From NCBI RefSeq assembly GCF_007997385.1, contig NZ_VOSC01000019.1, forward strand, positions 144,025 to 203,851: 59,827 nt of DNA. Direction: 5' to 3'. Source of the DNA: Seonamhaeicola algicola (GTDB lineage Bacteria; Bacteroidota; Bacteroidia; Flavobacteriales; Flavobacteriaceae). Both the position numbers and the translations under genes were made by a program. Under the pieces are notes generated by a model. The model was not told the origin of the DNA and did no database searches. It saw only the letters and a program-made list of their open reading frames with translations. Positions 7,125 through 16,071 of the stretch are shown piece by piece (the stretch's first letter is position 1; every line of letters begins with the position of its first letter).

Positions 7125-9161
7125 TTATATTAATCCGTTATATTTTCTTAAAAACCACTCTGCACTTAGCGCTAAGGCTATTATTGCTAATAAAATTTTC
7201 CAATCAATTAACGGTATAGTGGTTTTTATACTTTTTTGAATGGCTGTATATCTTTGATCATTAATTAAATCTTCAGCCAAAGCGTTGCTTGAGTCAATAA
7301 AATAACCTTTACCATTACTATTAGTAGCTAATAGTTGTAATTTTGTTACATTAGCATTTAAAAATTGTTGCTCAACATGATATTCTAAAATTGTAAAACT
7401 ACCTGATTTACTAATATTTGCTGTATGCGCTTTAACAGTAAAATTGTATGAGCCAGCTTGCAAACTACTTAAATCTACCTGATAATTATTGTTTTTTAAC
7501 ACCAACGGAAATTCTGTTTTAACATCAGTTTTGGTGTTAGTAACAGTTATTGTAAGGGTTTCTCTAGTGTCAAACACATAATTTTTATCAAAAAACTGCG
7601 CATTAATAACTACATTGCTATTACCTATGTAAAACGATTCAAAATCTACATTTAAACGATTTCTTTTTTTAGCTGTAGCTAAATATTGTACTAACGTTCC
7701 TGTGAAATTATCAAAATCGGTAAAAGATTTTGTGTTTAAATAGCTTTGTGCACGCCATTTCCAAATATTTTCACCAAACAAAACAGCCTCACGCCTACTT
7801 TCATTTTCAATAGTTGCCAATAACGATTCTTTTGTAGCAACATCTCCAACACGTTTTGTTAATATATTTTGATACGGTACATAAAAATTAACAGACCCAT
7901 AGTTTGATTGCAAAGGCGGAAACGATTCAAAATCAATATTATCTATTTGAAAAGGCACATAATTACTATTAAAATTGGCTTGATATTCTTCAATTTGTGG
8001 TAATAATTCATGGCTGTATGCCGAAGTATTTTCATTAACAAAAGCTAAATTGGTTTTAGTGCCAATAACCACTAATCTATTCAAATTCAAACTATTTAAC
8101 AATGTATAAACGTGTTTAAAATCGGCATCTGGTTGATATAGAATAGCTAATTGAAAATCATTTTGTTGCGCTACATAAGTTTCAGGTTTTACTATTGAAA
8201 CCGCACGCTGTTCATTGCTTTCAATACTCTTTTTTAAAGCACCAACATCCGGATGTAATATATTAGTAACAATGGCTATGTTTGTTTTTTGGTCTATAAC
8301 ATTTACAGCAAAATTTTTAACGTTATTAATGGTGTTTTTTTCGTTTTCTATAGGAACTAACTTTGCCGAATAGGTATTTGTACCAATAGAATTTGCGGGT
8401 AAAGTAAGATTTACAATTTTTGAATTGTTTGCTTTTGAAAACCTAACAGCTTCAGAATGCACAACAGTGGCCCCTTTATAAATTTGTAATTTAGTATTTA
8501 CTGTGGCATTGCCTTTGTACACTAATATGACCTCAATAGGAAACCTATTTTTTAAATAAGCATATTTGTTAACGTTTAATTGCTCAATTTTTATATCGGT
8601 ATACGTTACGGTATCACCAACAATTACAGGATAAATGGGCTGTTTAAAACGAGATGTTATAAACTGATAATCATTACCGTAGGTTTGGTTTCCATCGGTT
8701 ATTAAAACTGTAGGCGTATTAGTATTTTTATATACATGCGCTATTTGCTGTAAGGCAGCATGTATGTTGGTTTCTTTTTCTTCAAATTGTAAACTATCAG
8801 AAGCTTTTAAATCACTACCAAAAACGTATGTTGCAATGTTAAATTTATTTTGAAGTGCTGTATTATTTTTTAAACTATTAAAAATACGAACTGTTTGTGC
8901 GTCTCTTTTTAAATGTTTAATAGACGAAGAATTATCGGCCAGAATTACCAAATTTGGTTTTTCTGTATGGTATTTAACACTATTAAACTTAGGATTTACA
9001 AGCAGTAATAACACCGAAAACACTGACAAAAACCTTAAAAAGGTGAAAATAACAGTATGCGTTTTGTGTTTTAATTTTGCTTTATACTTATACTGAAAAA
9101 GCGCTATAAATAGCGCTATTATTCCAGATATAATGATATAAATTACTGTTTCTGAAGACAT
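7125..9161 (-). CDS. vWA-domain inner-membrane protein, function unknown
   Basis: A 678-residue protein starting at the ATG at 9161 (MSSETVIYIIISG); a TTG twelve bases upstream is less likely. Two N-terminal membrane helices (about residues 4-22 and 38-56) precede a von Willebrand factor A-like domain with the metal-site motif DNSSS (DxSxS) and the later strand TVLITDGNQ. A long periplasmic region follows, with a beta-sandwich-like segment (TLTITVTNTKTDV, SGSFTILEY). A C-terminal helix (DWKILLAIIALALSAEWFLR) re-enters the membrane. The layout resembles BatA/BatB-like or glutamine-amidotransferase-like vWA membrane proteins of Bacteroidetes, but I cannot assign a function. It lies between fabG and the SPFH gene. 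Confidence 0.75.
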   Translation of the reverse strand: MSSETVIYIIISGIIALFIALFQYKYKAKLKHKTHTVIFTFLRFLSVFSVLLLLVNPKFNSVKYHTEKPNLVILADNSSSIKHLKRDAQTVRIFNSLKNNTALQNKFNIATYVFGSDLKASDSLQFEEKETNIHAALQQIAHVYKNTNTPTVLITDGNQTYGNDYQFITSRFKQPIYPVIVGDTVTYTDIKIEQLNVNKYAYLKNRFPIEVILVYKGNATVNTKLQIYKGATVVHSEAVRFSKANNSKIVNLTLPANSIGTNTYSAKLVPIENEKNTINNVKNFAVNVIDQKTNIAIVTNILHPDVGALKKSIESNEQRAVSIVKPETYVAQQNDFQLAILYQPDADFKHVYTLLNSLNLNRLVVIGTKTNLAFVNENTSAYSHELLPQIEEYQANFNSNYVPFQIDNIDFESFPPLQSNYGSVNFYVPYQNILTKRVGDVATKESLLATIENESRREAVLFGENIWKWRAQSYLNTKSFTDFDNFTGTLVQYLATAKKRNRLNVDFESFYIGNSNVVINAQFFDKNYVFDTRETLTITVTNTKTDVKTEFPLVLKNNNYQVDLSSLQAGSYNFTVKAHTANISKSGSFTILEYHVEQQFLNANVTKLQLLATNSNGKGYFIDSSNALAEDLINDQRYTAIQKSIKTTIPLIDWKILLAIIALALSAEWFLRKYNGLI

Positions 9162-9242
9162 GAATAAATTCAAGTTTTACGGATTTTGATGCACCTTTAA
9201 AATAATATATAAATTGTATGTAGGCAATCTAAATTCGTAATT

Positions 9243-9989
9243 TTAAGTTAGCATTCCGCCATCAACATGTAACGTTTGCCCTGTTACGTACGCTGATAAA
9301 TCACTAGCTAAAAACACACAAGCATTAGCTACATCTTCAGGTGATCCGCCACGTTTTAATGGAATTCCGGCACGCCATCCCTTAACAACGTCTTCATCTA
9401 ATTTAGCAGTCATTTCAGTTTCTATAAAACCAGGAGCAATCACGTTACTTCTAATATTTCTTGAGCCCAACTCTAAAGCAACAGATTTTGAAAAACCTAT
9501 AATACCTGCTTTACTAGCAGCGTAATTAGTTTGGCCTGCATTACCTTTAACACCTACAACCGAACTCATATTGATAATAGATCCTTTGCGTTGTTTTAGC
9601 ATAGTACGTTGTACTGCTTTGGTCATATTAAAAACCGATTTTAAGTTCACTTCAATAACAGTATCAAAATCTTCTTCACTAATGCGCATTAATAAATTAT
9701 CTTTAGTAATACCAGCGTTATTAACTAATATATCAATACTGCCAAATTCTTTTACAACTGCATCGGCTAAGGTTTGCGCTTCATCAAAACTAGCAGCATT
9801 ACTTTGGTAACCTTTTGCTTTTACACCTAGTTTTGTTAATGCGTCTTCTAAAGCTTTGGCTGCATCAACTGATGAGCTATATGTAAACGCTACATTTGCT
9901 CCATGTTGTGCAAATACTTCTGCTATACCTTTACCAATACCTCTACTAGCGCCAGTAATAATAGCCGTTTTTCCTTCTAATAATTTCAT
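9243..9989 (-). CDS. fabG: FabG, 3-oxoacyl-[ACP] reductase
   Basis: NADPH-dependent short-chain reductase of fatty acid elongation, 248 residues. The cofactor loop is TGASRGIGKG, followed by NNAG. The catalytic Ser is in INMSSVVG and the Tyr/Lys pair in YAASKAG, with the family ending TGQTLHVDGGM. The strong full-length match to bacterial FabG makes a more specialised reductase unlikely. It sits downstream of the sucD terminator, so it probably has its own promoter in 9990-10090. It heads the group that continues into the vWA and SPFH genes. Confidence 0.92.
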   Translation of the reverse strand: MKLLEGKTAIITGASRGIGKGIAEVFAQHGANVAFTYSSSVDAAKALEDALTKLGVKAKGYQSNAASFDEAQTLADAVVKEFGSIDILVNNAGITKDNLLMRISEEDFDTVIEVNLKSVFNMTKAVQRTMLKQRKGSIINMSSVVGVKGNAGQTNYAASKAGIIGFSKSVALELGSRNIRSNVIAPGFIETEMTAKLDEDVVKGWRAGIPLKRGGSPEDVANACVFLASDLSAYVTGQTLHVDGGMLT

Positions 9990-10097
9990 TTTAATTATAT
10001 GTAATTTTTAAAATAGTTGATATCAAATATACTAATTACATGCTGTATGAAATAACAAAATTGTAAAATTAATACACTATTTTATTTGTAAATAAAA

Positions 10098-10128
10098 AAA
10101 TCCGTTGATTTAAGTTATCAACGGATTT
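10098..10128 (-). terminator. Intrinsic terminator after sucD
   Basis: Perfect 12-bp stem AAATCCGTTGAT / ATCAACGGATTT with a 7-base loop. On the minus strand it is followed by a run of seven T. It lies 25 bases after the sucD stop and would end the lpx-efp-sucD transcript before fabG. Confidence 0.9.
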
Positions 10129-10152
10129 GTATTATTGTTGTGCCTTGTTTTA

Positions 10153-11025
10153 TTATGCTAAAACTTCGGCTACTTTTACACCAATTTTTGCTGGAGAATC
10201 TACTACGTGAATACCACAATCTCTCATAATAGCTTTTTTAGCCTGCGCGGTATCATCACTACCACCAACAATAGCACCAGCGTGCCCCATTGTACGGCCA
10301 GCAGGCGCTGTTTCACCAGCTATAAAACCAATAACTGGTTTTTTACTACCGCTTTCTTTGTACCATTTGGCAGCATCGGCTTCTAATTGCCCACCTATTT
10401 CACCTATCATTACAACAGCTTCAGTTTCTGGGTCATTAATTAATAACTCTACCGCTTCTTTAGTAGTTGTTCCAATAATTGGATCTCCACCAATACCAAT
10501 AGCTGTTGTAATACCTAAACCTTGTTTTACAACTTGGTCTGCAGCTTCGTAAGTTAATGTACCAGATTTAGAAACGATACCAACTTTTCCTTTTTTGAAA
10601 ACAAAACCTGGCATAATACCAACTTTTGCTTCACCTGGTGTAATAACACCCGGACAGTTAGGGCCAATTAAACGGCAATCTTTTCCTTTTATATAATCTG
10701 CTGCTTTAATCATATCAGCAACAGGAATACCTTCTGTAATAGTTATAATTACTTTAATACCTGCATTAGCAGCTTCCATAATGGCATCGGCAGCAAATGC
10801 TGGCGGAACAAAAATAATGGTAGTATCTGCACCTACTTCTTTTACAGCTTCAGCAACTGTATTAAAAACGGGCTTATCTAGGTGTGTTTGCCCACCTTTA
10901 CCGGGTGTAACACCACCAACCACATTGGTACCGTACTCTATCATTTGGCTAGCGTGAAATGTACCTTCACTACCAGTAAATCCTTGAACTATTATTTTTG
11001 AATCTTTATTTACTAAAACACTCAT
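10153..11025 (-). CDS. sucD: SucD, succinyl-CoA synthetase alpha subunit
   Basis: ADP/GDP-forming succinate-CoA ligase alpha subunit of the TCA cycle, 290 residues (normal). The CoA-binding Rossmann half starts [20 protein letters not shown] (shown in part), and the CoA-ligase half contains IGPNCPGVI, the Gly-rich GIGGDP and the phosphorylated histidine in TMGHAGAIV. The beta subunit (sucC) is not in the window, as is usual in Flavobacteriia where the two genes are separate. It ends the lipid A/efp gene group and is followed by a strong terminator. Confidence 0.96.
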   Translation of the reverse strand: MSVLVNKDSKIIVQGFTGSEGTFHASQMIEYGTNVVGGVTPGKGGQTHLDKPVFNTVAEAVKEVGADTTIIFVPPAFAADAIMEAANAGIKVIITITEGIPVADMIKAADYIKGKDCRLIGPNCPGVITPGEAKVGIMPGFVFKKGKVGIVSKSGTLTYEAADQVVKQGLGITTAIGIGGDPIIGTTTKEAVELLINDPETEAVVMIGEIGGQLEADAAKWYKESGSKKPVIGFIAGETAPAGRTMGHAGAIVGGSDDTAQAKKAIMRDCGIHVVDSPAKIGVKVAEVLA

Positions 11026-11119
11026 ACGTGACTATTTGAAGTTATTGAATAAATACGAGCAAATGTAATTTTTTGAATTAATTTTTTAAAGGAATAATGC
11101 AATTATTTTTAGAAAAAAA

Positions 11120-12064
11120 CTAAATCTTTGCCTGTGTTTTTATATAATCTAAAATCTCTGGAATTTTTTTAATAGAAGCTATTTCTTTGTATTTACTTCT
11201 AAAATCATCGGCAGGAACACCAAAATAGCTTTTATGTCCTTCTAACGATTTACTAACACCTGATTTTGCTGAAATTACAGCCTTTGCACCAATAGTAATA
11301 CCGCTAGTAATACCCACTTGACCCCAAATGGTTACGTCATCTTCAATAACAACACAACCGGCAATACCAACATGCGATGCTATTAAACATTTTTTACCAA
11401 TAATGGTATCATGGCCAACCTGTACTAAATTATCAATTTTAGTACCTTCTTTTATAGTAGTATCTCCGGTAACACCTCTATCGATAGTACAATTAGCACC
11501 TATATCAACATGGTTTTCTATACGGATACTTCCGCATGATAGCAACCTATCAAAACCTTCGGGCCTTTTTTTGTAATAAAAGGCATTAGCACCTAAAACA
11601 GTGCCTGCATGTATGGTTACATTATCACCCAAAACAACATCATCATAAATACTTACATTAGAATGAATGACACAATTTTTACCAATAACCACATTATTAC
11701 CAATAAATGTATTGGGTTGAATAACAGTGTTATCACCTATTTTTGCAGAATTTGAAATTTGCGTATTAGCTGCTTTAAAAGGTTTAAAGTGATTTGATAG
11801 TTTGTTGAAATCTCTAAAAGGATCATCACTTACCAACAGTGCTTTTCCTTCAGGGCACGCCACTTTTTTATTTATTAAAACAATTGTTGCGGCCGATTGT
11901 AGTGCTTTATCGTAATATTTTGGATGATCAACAAATACAATATCTCCGGGTTCAACAACATGAATTTCATTCATGCCTAATACCGGAAAGTTTGCATCAC
12001 CAACAAAGTCTGCATCAATTAATTCCGCTATTTGTTTTAAGGTGTGTGGTTTTGGAAATTTCAT
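11120..12064 (-). CDS. LpxD-like UDP-3-O-acylglucosamine N-acyltransferase paralogue
   Basis: A 314-residue left-handed parallel beta-helix acyltransferase. It has an LpxD-type N-terminal domain (TLKQIAELIDADFVGDANFP) and then hexapeptide turns such as IGDNTVIQPNTFIG and IGKKCLIASHVGIAG. The closing VSKSLEGHKSYFGVPADDFR is typical of LpxD. A second, more canonical LpxD lies at 14965. This paralogue, downstream of efp, is a regular feature of flavobacterial genomes as far as I recall. Its acyl or sugar specificity cannot be told from sequence; it may N-acylate a different precursor. Confidence 0.85.
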   Translation of the reverse strand: MKFPKPHTLKQIAELIDADFVGDANFPVLGMNEIHVVEPGDIVFVDHPKYYDKALQSAATIVLINKKVACPEGKALLVSDDPFRDFNKLSNHFKPFKAANTQISNSAKIGDNTVIQPNTFIGNNVVIGKNCVIHSNVSIYDDVVLGDNVTIHAGTVLGANAFYYKKRPEGFDRLLSCGSIRIENHVDIGANCTIDRGVTGDTTIKEGTKIDNLVQVGHDTIIGKKCLIASHVGIAGCVVIEDDVTIWGQVGITSGITIGAKAVISAKSGVSKSLEGHKSYFGVPADDFRSKYKEIASIKKIPEILDYIKTQAKI

Positions 12065-12084
12065 GCTTTAAATAGATGAAAAAC

Positions 12085-12132
12085 GGGCTGTTTTAAAGAT
12101 AAACAATCAGTGGTAATACTTAAAAATAGCCC
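12085..12132 (-). terminator. Possible weak terminator between efp and the LpxD paralogue
   Basis: Imperfect 14-base arms, GGGCTGTTTTAAAG (12085-12098) and CTTAAAAATAGCCC (12119-12132), flank a 20-base loop. On the minus strand the hairpin is followed by GTTTTTC. The long loop and mismatches make it weak, so partial read-through into the next gene is expected. Confidence 0.4.
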
Positions 12133-12141
12133 ATTAAAATA

Positions 12142-12708
12142 TTATTCTTTAATACGTTCTTTGTAGGTACCTTTATCTGTTTCAACCTTAATTTTATCAC
12201 CTTCGTTAATAAATAAGGGTACATTTACAATAGCACCTGTTTCAACTGTAGCAGGTTTTGTAGCATTTGTTGCTGTGTTTCCTTTAACACCTGGTTCTGT
12301 ATGTGTTACTTCTAAAATTACGTTAGCAGGCATTTCTACTGATAATGGTAAACCATCTTCAGCATTAATTAAAACGGTTACAACTTCACCTTCTTTCATT
12401 AAATCAGGACTATCTAAAGTGGCTTTTTGCAATGCTATTTGCGAATAATCATCAGTATTCATAAAATGATAGGTCTCCCCTTCGTTATATAAATATTGAA
12501 ATTTATGCGTTTCAACTCTTACGTCTTCTAATTTATGTCCTGCAGAAAATGTATTATCAATAACTTTACCTGTAGTTACGCTTTTAAGTTTTGTTCTCAC
12601 AAAAGCAGGTCCTTTTCCAGGTTTTACATGTAAAAATTCTATAATTTTAAAAATATCATGATTGTATCGTATACATAATCCGTTTCTAATATCACTAGTA
12701 CTTGCCAT
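12142..12708 (-). CDS. efp: Elongation factor P
   Basis: Translation factor that rescues ribosomes stalled at polyproline, 188 residues with three beta domains. It starts MASTSDIRNGLCIRYNHDIF. The domain I loop LHVKPGKGPAF carries the lysine at the position modified in E. coli EF-P; no EpmA/EpmB genes are visible here. The C-terminal OB region is complete, ending GDKIKVETDKGTYKERIKE. The start codon is four bases from the lpxA stop, placing efp in the lipid A operon as is common in Bacteroidetes. Confidence 0.96.
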   Translation of the reverse strand: MASTSDIRNGLCIRYNHDIFKIIEFLHVKPGKGPAFVRTKLKSVTTGKVIDNTFSAGHKLEDVRVETHKFQYLYNEGETYHFMNTDDYSQIALQKATLDSPDLMKEGEVVTVLINAEDGLPLSVEMPANVILEVTHTEPGVKGNTATNATKPATVETGAIVNVPLFINEGDKIKVETDKGTYKERIKE

Positions 12709-12712
12709 ATAA

Positions 12713-13498
12713 TTAATTTGATTTAAAATATCCTTTCATAATACCACGGTGAGAATTCTTTATAAATTGAAGAATTTCATCACGCTCTGGTGTTGCTTCC
12801 ATTTCAGCTTCAATTATTTCTGAAGCTTGGGTATTGTTATAATTTTTTTGGTACAGAATTCTGTAAATATTCTGAATTTCACGTATTTTTTCTGTATCGA
12901 ACCCACGTCTTCTTAAGCCAACAGAATTAATACCAACGTATGATAATGGCTCTCTAGCAGCTTTTACAAACGGAGGCACATCTTTTCTTACTAAAGATCC
13001 GCCTGTTACAAACGCATGATTACCAACAGATACAAATTGATGTACAGCCGTCATACCTGCCAACACCACATAATCGCCCACAGTTATATGGCCTGCTAGT
13101 GTACTATTGTTTGAAAAAATACAGTTATTACCCACAATACAATCATGTGCAATGTGGCAATATGCCATAATAAGGCAATTATTACCAATAACAGTTTTCA
13201 TTCTATCAGCTGTTCCTCTATTTATGGTTACACATTCTCTAATGGTAACATTATCACCTATTTGTACTATGGTATCTTCACCATTGTACTTTAAGTCTTG
13301 TGGGTTTGCAGAAATAACAGAACCTGGGAAAATATTACAATTTTTACCAATGCGAGCACCTTCCATAATGGTTACATTGCTTCCTATCCATGTGCCTTCA
13401 CCAATAACAACATTATTATCAATGGTAGTAAAAGGCTCAATTACTACATTTTTAGCAATTTTTGCACCTGGGTGCACGTACGCTAAGGGTTGATTCAT
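12713..13498 (-). CDS. lpxA: LpxA, UDP-N-acetylglucosamine O-acyltransferase
   Basis: First acyltransferase of lipid A synthesis, a trimeric left-handed beta helix of 261 residues. Hexapeptide repeats run through the first two thirds (IGEGTWIGSNVTIMEGARIG), with the family signature INRGTADRMKTVIGNN and the catalytic-His region NCLIMAYCHIAHDCIVG. The C-terminal helical domain begins at about residue 190 (GINSVGLRRRGFDTEKI). It lies between lpxC-fabZ and efp and belongs to the same minus-strand unit. Confidence 0.96.
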   Translation of the reverse strand: MNQPLAYVHPGAKIAKNVVIEPFTTIDNNVVIGEGTWIGSNVTIMEGARIGKNCNIFPGSVISANPQDLKYNGEDTIVQIGDNVTIRECVTINRGTADRMKTVIGNNCLIMAYCHIAHDCIVGNNCIFSNNSTLAGHITVGDYVVLAGMTAVHQFVSVGNHAFVTGGSLVRKDVPPFVKAAREPLSYVGINSVGLRRRGFDTEKIREIQNIYRILYQKNYNNTQASEIIEAEMEATPERDEILQFIKNSHRGIMKGYFKSN

Positions 13499-13555
13499 TT
13501 TCTATTTTTTTATTAAGTAAGTATAAATGTTGTAACGCAACGTGTAAAGTTAATA

Positions 13556-14962
13556 CTATTTAACTTTTGTTATTTGCGCCATTAATTCTGCCTCTGCACA
13601 TAATTTACCATTAGCATAAGCATACCCTTGCATATGGCATATCCCACGACGAATAGGCGTAATTAATGAACATTTAAAAATTAAAGTATCACCTGGCATT
13701 ACCTTTTGTTTGAATTTTACGTTATCCATTTTCATGAAAAACGTTAGATAATTTTCAGGGTCTGGTACGGTATTTAAAACCAAAATTCCACCGGTTTGTG
13801 CCATAGCTTCAACTATTAACACACCTGGCATTACAGGAGCTCCTGGGAAATGTCCTTTAAAAAACTCCTCATTCATGGTAACGTTTTTGGTGGCTGTAAC
13901 GTGATTATCAGTAAGCTCAAAAACTTTATCAATTAATAAGAATGGTTGCCTGTGAGGTAACATAGCCATTATTTGGGTAATATCCATTAATGGCGTTTGG
14001 TTTAAATCTATATTAGGAACGTTGTTTCTACGTTCATTTTTTATAATTTTTGCTAATTTTTTAGCAAATTGTGTATTTACAAAATGTCCTGGCTTATTAG
14101 CAATAACTTTACCTTTTATACGGGTTCTTACCAAAGCTAAATCTCCAATAACATCAAGTAATTTGTGCCTTGCAGCTTCATTTGGGTAGTGTAACGTTAA
14201 ATTATCTAAAATACCATTGGGCTTAATAGCAATACTATCTTTTTTAAATGCTACTTTTAGTTTTTCCATGGTTTCTTCAGATAAAGGTTTATCTACATAA
14301 ACTATAGCATTATTTAAATCGCCTCCTTTAATTAAGCCATGCTCTAAAAGCATTTCTAGTTCGTGTAAAAAACTAAAGGTTCTAGAGTTTGCTATGTCTT
14401 CTTTAAAATCAGACATGTGCTTTAAAGTAGCGTTTTGAGTACCTAAAACTTTTGTACCAAAATCAACCATAGTGGTAATTTGATACGCTTTTGAAGGCAT
14501 TACTAATATTTCACTGCCCGATTCTTCATCAGTGTAAGATACAATTTCAGTGACTTCAAATTCTTCTCTAAACGCATCTTGTTCAACAATACCTGCTTTT
14601 TCAATAGCTTCAACAAAAAACTTTGAAGACCCGTCCATAATTGGTGGTTCAGAAGCATCTAGTTCAATAATGGCATTATCAACATCTAATCCTACAAATG
14701 CTGCTAAAACATGTTCTGAGGTTTGAATTTTAACGCCATTTTTCTCTAAACAGGTACCACGTTGTGTGTTGGTAACATAATTAGCATCGGCTTCAATTAT
14801 TGGAGCGCCTTCTAAATCTACGCGTTTAAAAGCCAACCCAAAATTAGCGGGTGCTGGTGTGAATTTTAGTGTAACATCTTTACCGGTGTGCAAACCAACA
14901 CCTGTTAAAGATATCTCGCTTTCAATGGTTTTCTGTTTTACATCAGTGTTTATAATTCCCAT
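13556..14962 (-). CDS. lpxC: LpxC-FabZ bifunctional deacetylase / 3-hydroxyacyl-ACP dehydratase
   Basis: A 468-residue fusion. Residues 1 to about 310 are UDP-3-O-acyl-GlcNAc deacetylase: zinc ligands are in QTSEHVLAAF and in the HKLLD motif (AARHKLLDVIGDLAL). The remaining ~150 residues are a FabZ hot-dog dehydratase starting IMAMLPHRQPFLLIDKV, with catalytic HFPGAPVMPGVLIVEAMAQ. The fusion is known across Bacteroidetes and couples the committed lipid A step to fatty acid elongation, which compete for the same hydroxyacyl-ACP. It starts two bases after the lpxD stop. Confidence 0.97.
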   Translation of the reverse strand: MGIINTDVKQKTIESEISLTGVGLHTGKDVTLKFTPAPANFGLAFKRVDLEGAPIIEADANYVTNTQRGTCLEKNGVKIQTSEHVLAAFVGLDVDNAIIELDASEPPIMDGSSKFFVEAIEKAGIVEQDAFREEFEVTEIVSYTDEESGSEILVMPSKAYQITTMVDFGTKVLGTQNATLKHMSDFKEDIANSRTFSFLHELEMLLEHGLIKGGDLNNAIVYVDKPLSEETMEKLKVAFKKDSIAIKPNGILDNLTLHYPNEAARHKLLDVIGDLALVRTRIKGKVIANKPGHFVNTQFAKKLAKIIKNERRNNVPNIDLNQTPLMDITQIMAMLPHRQPFLLIDKVFELTDNHVTATKNVTMNEEFFKGHFPGAPVMPGVLIVEAMAQTGGILVLNTVPDPENYLTFFMKMDNVKFKQKVMPGDTLIFKCSLITPIRRGICHMQGYAYANGKLCAEAELMAQITKVK

Positions 14963-14964
14963 TA

Positions 14965-15975
14965 TTATTTTTCTATATCGTTTAGTTGCTTAACTATTTT
15001 TGGTAAGTTTTTAAAGTGTACGTATGATTTGTTATAATCTGAATACGGTAACGCTGGTGAGCCTTGTAGTACTTCGTTATCTTTTACATTTCGGCCAATA
15101 CCAGATTGTGCTTGTATTTTTACATTATTACCAATGGTAATATGGCCAACAATACCAACTTGCCCTCCTATTTGGCAGTTCTCACCAATTTTAGTAGAAC
15201 CCGCTACACCTGTTTGTGCTGCTATTACAGTATTTTTTCCAATTTCAACATTGTGTGCTATTTGTATTTGGTTGTCTAATTTCACACCCCTACGAATAAC
15301 TGTTGAACCTAAGGTAGCTCTATCAATAGTAGTGGCTGCACCTATATCAACAAAATCTTCTAAAATAACATTACCTATTTGAGGTACTTTATGGTATTCG
15401 CCTTTTTCATTAGGTGCAAACCCAAAACCATCAGCACCAATAATAGCGCCAGAGTTTATAACACAATTATTACCAATTATGGTTTCAGAATATATTTTAG
15501 CACCGGCAAATACTACGGTATTATCACCTATGCTTACATTATCACCAATATATGAATTTGGAAAAATTTTAACGTTGTTGCCTATTGTTACGTTTTCACC
15601 TATATATGCAAACGCACCAATATAAATACCACTGCCGTAAGACGCTGTATTTGCTATAAAATGCGGTTGCTCTATACCTTCTTTATTATTTTTAACCTCG
15701 TTATAGTACGCTAAAAGTTTTGAAAACGATTTATAAGCATCATCAACCTTAATTAAGGTGGTGCTTATAGTGTCTTCGGGTGTAAAACTTTTATTAACAA
15801 TAGCAACTGTGGCTTTTGTTGTATATATATGTGAGGTGTATTTAGGGTTTGCCAAAAAGGTTAATGAGCCTTCGGTCCCTTCTTCTATTTTTGATAGTTT
15901 AGATACTTCGGCGTCTGGATTACCTACTACATCGCCCTCTAAAATACCTGCAATTTGTTGTGCTGTAAATTTCAC
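14965..15975 (-). CDS. lpxD: LpxD, UDP-3-O-acylglucosamine N-acyltransferase
   Basis: Third enzyme of lipid A synthesis, 336 residues. The start codon is GTG at 15975 and gives the canonical beginning KFTAQQIAGILEGDVVG; no nearby ATG preserves it. The N-terminal uridine-binding domain (to about residue 100) is followed by the hexapeptide beta helix, with the catalytic-His region VKLDNQIQIAHNVEIG, then GGQVGIVGHI and the C-terminal helix starting YVHFKNLPKIVKQL. It is the first gene of the lpxD - lpxC/fabZ - lpxA - efp set. Confidence 0.95.
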   Translation of the reverse strand: MKFTAQQIAGILEGDVVGNPDAEVSKLSKIEEGTEGSLTFLANPKYTSHIYTTKATVAIVNKSFTPEDTISTTLIKVDDAYKSFSKLLAYYNEVKNNKEGIEQPHFIANTASYGSGIYIGAFAYIGENVTIGNNVKIFPNSYIGDNVSIGDNTVVFAGAKIYSETIIGNNCVINSGAIIGADGFGFAPNEKGEYHKVPQIGNVILEDFVDIGAATTIDRATLGSTVIRRGVKLDNQIQIAHNVEIGKNTVIAAQTGVAGSTKIGENCQIGGQVGIVGHITIGNNVKIQAQSGIGRNVKDNEVLQGSPALPYSDYNKSYVHFKNLPKIVKQLNDIEK

Positions 15976-16071
15976 ACTGTCTTGAGTTTGTAGTTACTTG
16001 TTAGTTTGGTAGCGCAAAAATAGAAAAAATGTACTAAAATTTGCTATGTACCATTTCTTATTAATTTTTAT

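Noticed and set aside
13556-14962. LpxC-FabZ and HisB fusions as novel fusions
   Set aside because: Both fusions are well established in Bacteroidetes (HisB also in enterobacteria), so they are annotated but not reported as findings.
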